From Lacticaseibacillus zeae DSM 20178 = KCTC 3804 (GTDB taxonomy: Bacteria > Bacillota > Bacilli > Lactobacillales > Lactobacillaceae): DNA of 64,000 bases. The translations under genes and the position numbers were made by a program. The stretch spans positions 19,330 through 83,329 of the forward strand of contig NZ_BACQ01000062.1 in assembly GCF_000260435.1 (NCBI RefSeq), in the 5' to 3' direction. Under the pieces are notes generated by a model, which worked only from the letters and a program-made list of their open reading frames with translations, did no database searches and was not told the origin of the DNA. Numbering within the stretch: the stretch's first letter is position 1; the number at the start of each line of letters is the position of its first letter. Positions 43,831-52,576 of this stretch are shown here, in pieces.

Positions 43831-44043
43831 AGAGCGGACGTCGGGCTTTGGCCATTTGGGCTTCAAGGTCCTTACACGTAGATTTCTGCGACTGTGAGCG
43901 CGTTATAGAACGCGGCAGTCAGACTCCGCATGTGCCCAAAATAGAACAAATTCCCCGCGTAAAAATCGCACCATTGCGTCTGGGTTTTGGCCATTTAGGC
44001 TTGAGGTTCTTACACGCAGACCTTTACGCTGACGGGCGCGTTC
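43831..44043 (+). repeat. Two decayed 3' copies of the interspersed element
   Basis: Segments at about 43845-43907 and 43979-44043 keep the TTTGGCCATT...GTCCTTACACG...TCTGCG...GCGCGTT order of the 3' half; the 5' halves are lost or scrambled. They follow copy E4 in the same orientation. The 748-nt gap between scrR and ykoE thus holds the riboswitch, E4 and these remnants. Confidence 0.7.
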
Positions 44044-44128
44044 TGGTGAGCCGCTGCGCTTTCTGACTTGGCGGGTCAGCGAACATGAAACGCAAGTAAG
44101 CTTTGAAATGATGAATTGATCGTGCTTA

Positions 44129-44162
44129 GCCCCCGTCTGTCTTTATTTGAAGAAATGGGGGT
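44129..44162 (+). promoter_or_regulatory. Hairpin masking the ykoE ribosome site
   Basis: GCCCCC (44129-44134) can pair with GGGGGT (44157-44162), the only ribosome-site-like G run before the ykoE ATG. A TTATTTTT follows, so it might act either as a weak terminator or as a translation block. Stem is only about six pairs. Confidence 0.45.
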
Positions 44163-44169
44163 TATTTTT

Positions 44170-44739
44170 ATGGACAAATGGTCGTTGCGCGATGTTGTTT
44201 TGCTGGCATTTCTGGCGTTTTTGTTTGGCGGTGTCTTTATGGGTGCCGATGCGATTTACGCGTTGCTGGCAGCGGCATTGACGCCAATCGGTTATGCGCC
44301 GTTTGCCAATGAGATTTTGTTTGGCATGTGGGTGATGGCGGCACCGATGACCGCCATGTTGTTGAAAAAGAAAGGTAGTTCGATTTTAGGCGAATGTTTG
44401 GCAGCGCTGGCGGAGATGCTTTATGGTTCCTACTTTGGCCCGGCTGTGTTGCTGTCCGGTTTTGTTCAAGGCTTGGGTAGTGAAGCGGGATTCATAGTGA
44501 CTCGTTATCGGCGCTATGACACAGTGAGCCTACTTTTGGCCGCAGTTGGTACGACGGTTTTCAGTTTTACCTATGAGTACTTCAAGTTAGGTTACGGCGC
44601 TTACAGCCTCGGCATGATTCTGGCATTGGTGACGGTGCGCTTGCTGTCGGTTATTTTCTTCGGCGTTGTTTTGGTTCAACTCGTGATGAAACTTTATGAA
44701 CAGGCCGCTGGTGCCAAGCGGTTGGCTGGCAGGTCGTAA
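44170..44739 (+). CDS. ykoE: YkoE-like S component of an ECF transporter for a thiamine precursor
   Basis: The 189-residue protein has five to six membrane helices and resembles YkoE (WSLRDVVLLAFLAFLFGGVF, then a late TYEYFKLGYG). YkoE binds the pyrimidine precursor or thiamine in an ECF module with YkoC and YkoD. The start at 44170 follows GGGGG by 8 nt. It is the first gene after the TPP riboswitch. Confidence 0.88.
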   Translation: MDKWSLRDVVLLAFLAFLFGGVFMGADAIYALLAAALTPIGYAPFANEILFGMWVMAAPMTAMLLKKKGSSILGECLAALAEMLYGSYFGPAVLLSGFVQGLGSEAGFIVTRYRRYDTVSLLLAAVGTTVFSFTYEYFKLGYGAYSLGMILALVTVRLLSVIFFGVVLVQLVMKLYEQAAGAKRLAGRS

Positions 44740-46086
44740 ATGATGGGAATTGAACTAAGAAAATTGCGATTTCAGCGGGATGGCCCATTGTTTGACGGCC
44801 TCGATTTCGAATTTGCGACGGGCGCGATGACTGTGCTAACCGGCGACAGTGGCAGTGGGAAGTCGACCTTGCTCAGCTTGATTGCCGGATTTGCGCCACT
44901 GACTTATGAAGGTACGATTTTGGTGGATGGACAGGATAATCACAACGCGTCTATGCAAACGAAAGCGAGCAGAGTGGGGATGTTGTTTCAGAATCCCGAT
45001 CAGCAATTTACCATGCGAACCTTACGCGGTGAACTTAATTTTGCTTTGGAAAATCTCGACTTGCCGGCTGATGTGATGGCGAAACAAATCCGGCAGTCGG
45101 TCGCACTGGGCGAAAACGATACTTTTTTGGATCGGGACTTACAGACACTTTCCGGTGGTGAAAAGCAGCGCGCGGCGTTGACGGTTTTGCTGGCGATGGA
45201 TGCGCCGGTTTTGTTGCTAGATGAGCCGTTTGCCAGCATTGATCCGGCTAGTCGGCAGCAACTCATCACCAAGCTGGGTAAGTTACGCGATGCGGGGAAG
45301 ACCATTGTCATTGCCGATCATGACTTAAGCGATTATGCCGGCGTTGCCGATGAGCTTGTGTCCTTGGAAAAGGGACAGCTGACCCGCTTGCCGTTAACGA
45401 CACTTACCACGATTCCGACTCATTTTCATTTAACACAAACCGATGCGGTCACGACCCCCTTGCTTCACCTTGATCAGGTGGTTTGTTCACAGAATTGCCG
45501 GGTGTTGATCCGTGCAGCTGACTGGCATTTCAATACCGGCATCACGACCCTGACTGGCGCTAATGGTAGCGGGAAATCGACGTTGTTGCGCGCCATGGTG
45601 CAGCTGCATCCTTACCAAGGCCGCATGTTTCTGGGTGAACGGCGCTTGCGGCACAGACAGCGATTGTTTCAGACGATGACACTGGCGGTGCAAGATGCCA
45701 CGAAGCAATTTGTAACGCTGACGCCGGCGGATGAATTAAAGTTCGGTGCTCCGCTCACAGCCGAAGTTCGCGAACGCCAACAAGCGGCCCTCGACTATCT
45801 GGGATTGACGGAGAAGCAATCCGGCAGCCTGTATCACTTGAGCGACGGGCAAAAGAAAATGATTCAACTGATTGCCATGTTGAGCCTGGATCGGTCCTTT
45901 TTACTGCTGGACGAGCCGTTCAGCGGATTGGACGAGCGCGCGTGTGCATTTTTTACCGCATGGATTAAGGAAAAAGCAGCTGAGGAAGCCTTTTTGATTG
46001 TGACCCATCGGCTTGCTCCGTTGGCAGGCGTGAGTCAACAGCATGTTCAACTGGCCGATCAACACTTGGCGGTGCTTGGGGAGTGA
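44740..46086 (+). CDS. ykoD: Dual-domain ABC ATPase of the ECF transporter
   Basis: The 448-residue protein has two complete ATPase domains: first Walker A TGDSGSGKST with LSGGEKQR, second TGANGSGKST with LSDGQKKM; Walker B LLLDEPFA and LLLDEPFS. It powers the YkoE-YkoC transporter on the inner membrane face. It begins right after the ykoE stop, so the genes are coupled. Confidence 0.92.
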   Translation: MMGIELRKLRFQRDGPLFDGLDFEFATGAMTVLTGDSGSGKSTLLSLIAGFAPLTYEGTILVDGQDNHNASMQTKASRVGMLFQNPDQQFTMRTLRGELNFALENLDLPADVMAKQIRQSVALGENDTFLDRDLQTLSGGEKQRAALTVLLAMDAPVLLLDEPFASIDPASRQQLITKLGKLRDAGKTIVIADHDLSDYAGVADELVSLEKGQLTRLPLTTLTTIPTHFHLTQTDAVTTPLLHLDQVVCSQNCRVLIRAADWHFNTGITTLTGANGSGKSTLLRAMVQLHPYQGRMFLGERRLRHRQRLFQTMTLAVQDATKQFVTLTPADELKFGAPLTAEVRERQQAALDYLGLTEKQSGSLYHLSDGQKKMIQLIAMLSLDRSFLLLDEPFSGLDERACAFFTAWIKEKAAEEAFLIVTHRLAPLAGVSQQHVQLADQHLAVLGE

Positions 46087-46090
46087 GACG

Positions 46091-46738
46091 ATGTTGCCAA
46101 AAAAGACGAATGCGCTGAATCTGAGTTTGCTGATACTGCTTTTGACGCTTGAAATATCGTTTAGTCATTCGGTGAAACTTGACTTGGCGTTGATAGGCTT
46201 AGCTACTGGCTTTCTGCTGTGGCGACGCGCATTTAAAAGCCTAGTTGTTTTAGCGTTGCTTCCGCTGATACCCGCGGCGAGCACATACTGGGCGATTACC
46301 TTACATGGTACGGATACGTCCTACGCGTTGTTACTGTTTGTGCGAACTTATGCTTTCACCGCGCTGGGCTTGGTGTTTCTGATCGGCGTCGATCTCGAGG
46401 CATTGCTCCTGTGGCTGGAACAACACAAGCTATCGCCTAATTTTGTCTACGGTCTGCTGGTTGTCATCCACGCCTTGCCGCAAATCATGCATGAGGTCGC
46501 GGCGATTCGCGAAGCCAGTCTATTGCGCGGGCAAAAGTTGCATCCGTGGTCGCCCATGATTTACGTCAAAGTGATTTTTGTCGCCATGTCGTGGCAAGAC
46601 CAGTATGTCAAAGCCATGTACGCCCATGGTTATACCGAAGGCGCCAAACGAAATGTGCGCCGCGCGATCATTAGTTCACGCCGCGGCTTGGTGGCGGCAG
46701 CGGCACTGTTTCTGCTGTTGAATGTCTTGGTTCGATAG
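46091..46738 (+). CDS. ykoC: ECF transporter T component
   Basis: The 215-residue membrane protein has about five hydrophobic helices and an Ala-Arg-type coupling region near AAIREASLLRGQKLHPWS, as in CbiQ/YkoC. It links the ATPase to the S component. It begins 4 nt after ykoD. ThiW, encoded further down, may share this module, but that is inference. Confidence 0.87.
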   Translation: MLPKKTNALNLSLLILLLTLEISFSHSVKLDLALIGLATGFLLWRRAFKSLVVLALLPLIPAASTYWAITLHGTDTSYALLLFVRTYAFTALGLVFLIGVDLEALLLWLEQHKLSPNFVYGLLVVIHALPQIMHEVAAIREASLLRGQKLHPWSPMIYVKVIFVAMSWQDQYVKAMYAHGYTEGAKRNVRRAIISSRRGLVAAAALFLLLNVLVR

Positions 46739-46807
46739 CTGTTGGCATGCCACGAGGCGAAAATCCCGCGATGCTGACGAAAACATTGATTAACGAGAGG
46801 ATAAAAA

Positions 46808-47500
46808 ATGAAATTTTCAGAACTTGCACGGCAACAGGTCGTGCCTTATTGGGAAGGGAGTCTGTCGCATCCGTTTCTGACTGAGTTACAGGATGGAACG
46901 CTTGATCCGACGATTTTCCGATTCTACCTGATTCAGGATGCGTATTATTTGAAACACTTTAGCCATTTGTACGAATTAATTGCGGAGCAGGCTCAAGAAC
47001 CTGAGTTAAAAGCCTATGCTGAGCAATCTGCGGCTGGTTTGGCAGCAGGTGAATTGGCAGTGCGGCAGGATTTTTTTGAAACATTGGCAATTACTGATGA
47101 AGAAGTGGCCGCCACGGCGATTGCGCCAACAGCCTACCATTACGTTTCGCACATGTACCGCCAGTTGGTTGAAGGAACGCCGCATGTTGCGATTGCGGGG
47201 ATGCTGCCGTGCCCGTGGCTTTATCAGGAAGTCGGACAATATTTGGCGCAGCGCCAGTCACCGGTGCCGATTTACCAACGCTGGATCGAAACCTATAGCG
47301 GCGATGAAAATGCTGACGACCAGCAGGCAGCAGTCGCATTGGTTGATCGGCTTTACGAGCACAGTACACCAACCGAACAGCAACAGATGATTGCCGCTTT
47401 TAAAATCAGCTCACAGATGGAATACAGTTTTTGGGAGATGGCCTATCGCTTGGAAGCATGGCCGAAAGGGAGGATCGCCGATGGGGCAAAACCGCGTTAA
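46808..47500 (+). CDS. tenA: TenA thiaminase II / aminopyrimidine aminohydrolase
   Basis: The 230-residue all-helical enzyme has YLIQDAYYLKHFS near the start, the catalytic Cys in GMLPCPWLYQE and a Glu in SSQMEYSFWEMAY. TenA converts degraded thiamine pyrimidines to HMP for salvage. AACGAGAGG precedes the ATG. It fits a salvage operon that lacks thiC. Confidence 0.93.
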   Translation: MKFSELARQQVVPYWEGSLSHPFLTELQDGTLDPTIFRFYLIQDAYYLKHFSHLYELIAEQAQEPELKAYAEQSAAGLAAGELAVRQDFFETLAITDEEVAATAIAPTAYHYVSHMYRQLVEGTPHVAIAGMLPCPWLYQEVGQYLAQRQSPVPIYQRWIETYSGDENADDQQAAVALVDRLYEHSTPTEQQQMIAAFKISSQMEYSFWEMAYRLEAWPKGRIADGAKPR

Positions 47501-47981
47501 ACGGCTGGCCATGTTAGCCATGATGATTGCATTGGATGTTGTGTTGTCGCCGTTATTTCGGATTGAAGGGATGGCACCGATGTCAAGCGTGGTCAACGTA
47601 GTCGCTGCCGTTGTGATGGGACCGCTATACGCCACGGTGATGGCCTTTGCCTGCGCCATTTTACGGATGACACTGCTGGGTATTCCGCCACTCGCCTTAA
47701 CCGGGGCGGTTTTCGGGGCATTCTTAGCCGGCATCGGTTACCGCTTCGGTCGCCAAAATTGGTGGGCCGCTGCCGGTGAGATTTTGGGCACCGGATTGAT
47801 CGGTTCGCTGCTGTCGTATCCGGTGATGGTTTGGTTCACCGGCAGCAGTCAGTCCCTTTACTGGTTTGTCTACACGCCGCGGTTCTTCGGCGGATCCATT
47901 TCCGGCTCGCTCATTGCATTATTTGTTTTATATGAGTTAGATCACAACGGCATCACGCGCCGATTGCAAAAGATATTTTGA
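47481..47981 (+). CDS. thiW: ThiW, S component for the thiazole precursor
   Basis: The 166-residue membrane protein has five to six helices; MIALDVVLSPLFRIEGMAP and RMTLLGIPPLALTGAVFGA match ThiW. It should import hydroxyethylthiazole for ThiM with an ECF energising module. GGGAGG is 7 nt upstream and the start lies inside tenA. Two copies of the interspersed element separate it from thiM. Confidence 0.9.
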   Translation: MGQNRVKRLAMLAMMIALDVVLSPLFRIEGMAPMSSVVNVVAAVVMGPLYATVMAFACAILRMTLLGIPPLALTGAVFGAFLAGIGYRFGRQNWWAAAGEILGTGLIGSLLSYPVMVWFTGSSQSLYWFVYTPRFFGGSISGSLIALFVLYELDHNGITRRLQKIF

Positions 47982-48098
47982 GCGTGAGCTGGCGCGTTTA
48001 GAAGTCGGAGTATAAGTGGCCTTGGGCGTGATGGCCCGGGTTTGGCCATTGCGCCCAAGGTCCTTATACGCAGACTTCTGCGCCAGCGAACGCGTTAT
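47980..48098 (+). repeat. Interspersed structured element, copy E7
   Basis: A full copy starts at the thiW stop codon. It carries GTATAAG paired with CTTATAC where the others have GTGTAAG with CTTACAC, a clean compensatory change. Other helices: AGCTGGCGC/GCGCCAGC, AGAAGTC/GACTTCT, CCTTGGGCG/reverse complement CGCCCAAGG via GCGCCCAAGG. Confidence 0.92.
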
Positions 48099-48101
48099 GG
48101 T

Positions 48102-48210
48102 TGAGCGTGAACCGGCGCGTTTAGAAGCCGGAGTGTAAGTGGCCTTGGGTGTGATGGCCCGGGTTTGGCCATTGCGATCAAAGTCCTTACACGCAGGCTT
48201 CTGCGCCGGC
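48102..48210 (+). repeat. Interspersed structured element, copy E8
   Basis: A second full copy follows copy E7 in tandem, 4 nt later, same orientation. AGAAGCC pairs with GGCTTCT and ACCGGCGC with GCGCCGGC, again compensatory to copy E7. The inner helix has decayed (CCTTGGGTG against GATCAAAG). Confidence 0.92.
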
Positions 48211-48251
48211 GAACGCGTTACTGTCAAAACAAAACAGGAGGAGCAGAATTC

Positions 48252-49094
48252 ATGACACAATCAATTACCGAAGTTTTCGCAGATGCATTTAAAACCACTT
48301 TTCCCTTGAAGTCGTCGCCGCTGGTAGACTGCATCACCAATCCCGTGACGATCGAATCGATGGCCAACGCGCTGTTGTATATCGATGCTAAGCCGGTGAT
48401 GGCTGATCTTCCGGAAGAGTTTCCGGAACTTTTCACCCAAATCGATGCGCTATTGCTGAATTTAGGCCACATTTCCCCTGAACGCAAAGATAGTCTGTTG
48501 GCGGCAGGACGTTATGCCGCAGAAACGCATAAGCCTTTTGTGGTGGATCTTGTCGGGGTGGCGGCAACGCAATTACGTTACGACATCGGCCAGCAGTTAC
48601 TGCAAAATCACCCGAATGTGGTCAAAGGCAACATTTCCGAAGTGCGCCGGTTTGCTGGGTTGAAAAGTACCGGCCGTGGCGTCGATGGTAGTCAGCTGGA
48701 TCAAAGTGCGACGGCGCTTGCCGAATTAACGAAGGCCTTGCAGGAACTGACCGAGCGATTCCCGAACACGACATTTTTGGCAACGGGAGAGACGGATTTA
48801 GTCGTCAGTGCGAAAGGTCAATGGCGCTTGGAAAATGGGGTGCCGCAACTGGATCGGTTTACCGGTACCGGCGATATTGTCGGTGCGTTGACGGCAGCCT
48901 TGCTGGGTATCGGCCTGTCGAACGATGAGGCGGTCGTTTTAACCGTGAGCTATTTCAACTGCTGCGCTGAGGTGGCCGCAGCCCAAAACACGGCAGGCGG
49001 CATTGCTTCGTTCCGGGAGAAGACGTTAGATCAATTGTCGTTGTTGGCTGATCAAGCAGATTGGGTGCAAATGGTGAAAGGAGAAGCTCTATGA
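48252..49094 (+). CDS. thiM: Hydroxyethylthiazole kinase
   Basis: The 280-residue ribokinase-like enzyme has [36 protein letters not shown] and the catalytic [12 protein letters not shown]. It phosphorylates thiazole. GGAGGAG precedes the ATG. It overlaps thiE by 4 nt. Confidence 0.94.
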   Translation: MTQSITEVFADAFKTTFPLKSSPLVDCITNPVTIESMANALLYIDAKPVMADLPEEFPELFTQIDALLLNLGHISPERKDSLLAAGRYAAETHKPFVVDLVGVAATQLRYDIGQQLLQNHPNVVKGNISEVRRFAGLKSTGRGVDGSQLDQSATALAELTKALQELTERFPNTTFLATGETDLVVSAKGQWRLENGVPQLDRFTGTGDIVGALTAALLGIGLSNDEAVVLTVSYFNCCAEVAAAQNTAGGIASFREKTLDQLSLLADQADWVQMVKGEAL

Positions 49095-49720
49095 AACCAG
49101 AAGACCTGAAACTTTATTTAGTGACACACCGCTATGACGAGTCGCAGGCAGCGTTTTTAGCCAAGATTACCGCGGCGTGTGAAAATGGCGTCACCATGGT
49201 ACAGCTGCGGGAAAAACAGTTGAAAACCCGTGATTATTACGCGTTGGCCGAGAAAGTTAAGACGATCACTGACCACTATCACATTCCGCTGATGATTGAT
49301 GATCGCGTGGACATTGCCTTGGCGGTTGATGCAGCAGGGGTACACATTGGCGATGACGAATTGCCGGTGGCAGTGACGCGCAAGCTGATCGGACCGGATA
49401 AAATTCTGGGGGTTTCGACCAAAACCCTGGCCACGGCCACGGCTGCTGCAGCGGCAGGCGCGGACTATCTCGGTGTCGGGGCGATTTTCCCAACGCCAAC
49501 CAAGCCGGACTCGCCGGTACTTAGCATCGAGACCCTTAAGACCATCACAGAAACCGTGCCGATTCCGGTCGTGGCGATTGGCGGTATTAAAGAAAGCAAC
49601 CTCGACACTTTCAAAAATACAGGCATTGCCGGCGTGGCGATTGTCAGTGAAATTATGCAGGCACCGGACACAGCCCAGAAAGTTCGCGCAATCAACGAGA
49701 AATTGAAAGAGGTGTTGTGA
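49091..49720 (+). CDS. thiE: Thiamine-phosphate synthase
   Basis: The 209-residue TIM-barrel enzyme has [38 protein letters not shown] and VAIGGI. It joins HMP-PP and HET-P to thiamine phosphate. Stop-start overlap ATGA with thiM; followed at once by thiD. Confidence 0.95.
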   Translation: MKPEDLKLYLVTHRYDESQAAFLAKITAACENGVTMVQLREKQLKTRDYYALAEKVKTITDHYHIPLMIDDRVDIALAVDAAGVHIGDDELPVAVTRKLIGPDKILGVSTKTLATATAAAAAGADYLGVGAIFPTPTKPDSPVLSIETLKTITETVPIPVVAIGGIKESNLDTFKNTGIAGVAIVSEIMQAPDTAQKVRAINEKLKEVL

Positions 49721-49721
49721 C

Positions 49722-50558
49722 ATGAGTAGCGTCAATCGCACCCCTCAAGTCGTGACCATTGCCGGGTCGGATTCCGGCGGCGGTGCCGGCATGCAGGCCG
49801 ATCTGAAGACGTTTCAGGCTCGCCATGTTTTTGGGATGAACATTGTGGTGGCACTCACGGCGCAAAACACGTACGGCGTTCAGGCTAGCTTGCCGATTCC
49901 CACTTACTTTATTGATGCGCAGTTTCAGTCACTAGATGCGGATTTTGCTATTAAAGCCGCCAAAACCGGGATGTTGGCTGATAGTGAACACGTGGAGGCG
50001 GTGGTCCGCAATCTGCAGCAAGTCGACTTCGGACCACTAATCGTCGATCCCGTCATGGTCGCCAAGGGCGGGGCGACGCTGCTTGAACCGGAGGCCGTTG
50101 CAACGATCAAAAGCAAGTTACTGCCGCTGGCTGATGTGGTGACGCCTAACTTGCCGGAAGCTGAGATCATCGTGGGCCGTCCGATTAAAACAAATGCCGA
50201 CACGATCGCAGCGGCGCAGACCATTCAGCAGCTCGGCGTCAAAAATGTCATCATCAAAGGTGGCCATCGCAGCGAAGATGACCAGGCAGCCGACTATATT
50301 TTACTTGAGGATGGCAGCAGTTTTTGGCTGAGCGCGCCACGAATTGCCACGGCCAATACCCACGGCACCGGCGACACGTTCTCGGCATGCATTGCCGCGG
50401 AATTAGCCAAGGGCCAGCCATTAAAAAGTGCCATCGTAACGGCTAAAGGCTTCCTTCAAGGCGCCATCAGCCAAGGTATTTTTGTCGGTCATGGCCACGG
50501 ACCGACCAATCACTGGGCGAAGTTAAGCGATAAAGTGCGCATGAGTGAGACTAGGTAA
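49722..50558 (+). CDS. thiD: HMP/HMP-P kinase
   Basis: The 278-residue kinase has AGSDSGGGAGMQADLKTF, VDPVMVAKGG, TPNLPEAE, IKGGHR and THGTGDTFSA, the pattern of ThiD. It makes HMP-PP for ThiE. It is the last gene of the operon. No thiC or thiG is present, so the operon salvages rather than makes the precursors. Confidence 0.94.
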   Translation: MSSVNRTPQVVTIAGSDSGGGAGMQADLKTFQARHVFGMNIVVALTAQNTYGVQASLPIPTYFIDAQFQSLDADFAIKAAKTGMLADSEHVEAVVRNLQQVDFGPLIVDPVMVAKGGATLLEPEAVATIKSKLLPLADVVTPNLPEAEIIVGRPIKTNADTIAAAQTIQQLGVKNVIIKGGHRSEDDQAADYILLEDGSSFWLSAPRIATANTHGTGDTFSACIAAELAKGQPLKSAIVTAKGFLQGAISQGIFVGHGHGPTNHWAKLSDKVRMSETR

Positions 50559-50572
50559 TTTTTAATATCAAC

Positions 50573-50617
50573 GATGAACCGTCATCCAGAAAGCTAAGGG
50601 TGATGGTTCATCTTTTT
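50573..50617 (+). terminator. Terminator of the thiamine salvage operon
   Basis: A 15-bp stem (GATGAACCGTCATCC with GGGTGATGGTTCATC, two G·T pairs) and TTTTT. Confidence 0.9.
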
Positions 50618-50967
50618 ATGGAGTCAAAATTTTTTGGTATAGGAAAAAAGTTTCACACACATGACTTAAAAATCACGAACTTTGGACGTTGCCTGTTATG
50701 TAACAGTTTGGTTTTGCTAACAAGACACTGGGTTAATTAAGATGATTAAACTAGCTATTTTGCATCGCTAACAACATAGGTACACTTTTAACTTTTAGGT
50801 GTAGCAGAAGAACACGTCAATAAAGTTAACCATGCTCACATTCTCCTATTTTGTTTCATGAAAATCGAATTCTTTTAATTGACAGCGCTTCCATAATCGC
50901 GTTAAGCTTGATTCGCAAAGTTAAGTAAAACGTTTTACCTAAAGATGCAGGCAGGGTCGTGGATGTT
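50618..50967 (+). promoter_or_regulatory. Control region of the ribose operon
   Basis: AT-rich stretch without a gene. TTGACA (50879-50884) is the likely -35 and overlaps cre-like TGACAGCGCTTCCA (12 of 14). Downstream, GTAAAACGTTTTAC (50925-50938) is a perfect palindrome with a central CG, fitting a LacI-type RbsR operator. The -10 is weak (TAAGCT-like). Confidence 0.65.
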
Positions 50968-51975
50968 ATGAAGAAAAAGGTCTCAATTACTGATGTCGCC
51001 AAAGAAACCGGATTGTCGGTGACAACTGTTTCGCAAATTTTGAATGGCAAAGGTGCGCGGTTCAGCGAAGCGTCACGAAAACGGGTGCTGGCAGCTAAGG
51101 AAGCATTAGGCTATGAACCGGATTTGTTTGCGCGGGGTTTAGTCGGCAAACGCGGCAACTCAATCGGCGTGGTAATCCCGGACATGATGAACCCCTTCTT
51201 CGCCAGCTTTGTGGTCAGTGTTGAAAAGGCGGCGATCCCACGTGGTTTGTTCCCGCAGATCTTTTCCATCAACGGCTTTCATGAAAATGTTGACTATTTT
51301 ATTCGCCAGTTTCTTGGCGGGACGCAGCGGGGATTGATTTTGGCCGCACCAGAGGCTTCACAGGAAATTGTTCAAAAAGTGGGTCATCAACTTAGTCTGC
51401 CAATGGTGTTTACGGATCAGGCCACCACGTTGATGACTGGCGATAGCATTCGGATTGACGAGAAGCACGCTGGCTTTTTGGTCGCGGATCATTTACTGCA
51501 GCTGGGGCATCGGCGAATTGCGCTTGTGTTGCCACAACGGCTGACCATCAACTTGCAGGATCGCCTTGCCGGGTATCAGCAAGCCTTTGCGACCCATGGC
51601 GTTACTTTTGATCCAGCATTGGTTTTCCGTAACAGCTTCGATCCGGAAGGCGGACGGCAGGCAGTCGCACAAATTGTTAAGACAGATGCCACGGCGATTA
51701 TCGCGATTAATGATGATGTTGCCAGCGGCGTTTACCGCGGCTTGTACGAGCAACACAAGCGAATTCCGGAAGATTACGCGGTTGTCGGATTCGATGATGT
51801 CACGCAAGCTCGGTTCATGACCCCGGGTTTAACCACCCTGGCGCAACCGGTTGACCAACTGGGCCAGCAAGCCGTTGAACTGCTGGTGGCGCAGATGAGT
51901 GGCGAGCACAATACGCGCAATGCGGTTGAGCTGCCGGTGAAGTTGGTTAAGCGTGGTTCGACGCGGCCAGTGTAA
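50968..51975 (+). CDS. rbsR: LacI-family repressor of the ribose operon
   Basis: The 335-residue protein has a LacI HTH (SITDVAKETGLSVTTVSQIL) and a sugar-binding core (VVIPDMMNPFFASF, FTDQATT, AVVGFDDVTQARFMTPGLTT). ATG 50968 is preferred to GTG 50959 because of the GCAGGG spacing. As first gene before rbsD it should be autoregulated through the palindrome upstream. Confidence 0.9.
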   Translation: MKKKVSITDVAKETGLSVTTVSQILNGKGARFSEASRKRVLAAKEALGYEPDLFARGLVGKRGNSIGVVIPDMMNPFFASFVVSVEKAAIPRGLFPQIFSINGFHENVDYFIRQFLGGTQRGLILAAPEASQEIVQKVGHQLSLPMVFTDQATTLMTGDSIRIDEKHAGFLVADHLLQLGHRRIALVLPQRLTINLQDRLAGYQQAFATHGVTFDPALVFRNSFDPEGGRQAVAQIVKTDATAIIAINDDVASGVYRGLYEQHKRIPEDYAVVGFDDVTQARFMTPGLTTLAQPVDQLGQQAVELLVAQMSGEHNTRNAVELPVKLVKRGSTRPV

Positions 51976-52017
51976 CCGCACCAGCTTGCGTTCATAAACT
52001 TTTAGGAGGCGTTTATC

Positions 52018-52410
52018 TTGAAAAAAGGACCTGTCATTAACACAGAACTGTCACAGGTTATCGCGGACATGGGGCATTTTGACCTGCTCGGCATTGGCGA
52101 TGCCGGTATGCCCGTGCCAGAAAATGTCTGGAAAATCGACCTCGCCGTTAGTAAAAATCTACCAAGTTTCATTGCTGTTTTGGAGAATGTCCTAACAGAA
52201 TTACAGATTCAAAAAGTGTACCTAGCTGAAGAAATCAAAGAACAAAATCCAACCCAACTGGCACAAATTCAAGAACGTATTCAGGTTCCGATTGTTTTCA
52301 TGCCACATGAGCAGATGAAAAAAGATCTCAGTAAGACAAAAGCTTTCGTTCGCACAGGGGAAATGACGCCTTATTCGAATATCTTGTTAGAAAGTGGCGT
52401 CATTTTTTAA
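52018..52410 (+). CDS. rbsD: D-ribose pyranase
   Basis: The 130-residue cytoplasmic enzyme converts pyranose to furanose ribose for RbsK. His20 in [17 protein letters not shown] is the catalytic residue. TTG 52018 has AGGAGG 7 nt upstream. Confidence 0.94.
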   Translation: MKKGPVINTELSQVIADMGHFDLLGIGDAGMPVPENVWKIDLAVSKNLPSFIAVLENVLTELQIQKVYLAEEIKEQNPTQLAQIQERIQVPIVFMPHEQMKKDLSKTKAFVRTGEMTPYSNILLESGVIF

Positions 52411-52411
52411 A

Positions 52412-52517
52412 GAGCGTGAACTGGCGCGGTTAGGAACGCGGCCTTGGGCGTGATGGTCGGGCTTTGGCCATTACGACCGAGGACCTTACACGCAGACTCC
52501 TGCGCCAGTGAACGCAT
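52412..52517 (+). repeat. Interspersed structured element, copy E9 (5' part deleted)
   Basis: The 3' arm is complete, but on the 5' arm the AGTCGGAGTGTAAGTGG segment is missing, so GTCCTTACACGCAGACTCC has no partner. ACTGGCGC/GCGCCAGT remains. It lies between rbsD and rbsA. Confidence 0.8.
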
Positions 52518-52576
52518 TTTCAAAAGTTTGAAGTTTTTTCATATCACCACACATTCAGCACTTGGGGGAAAGCGCA

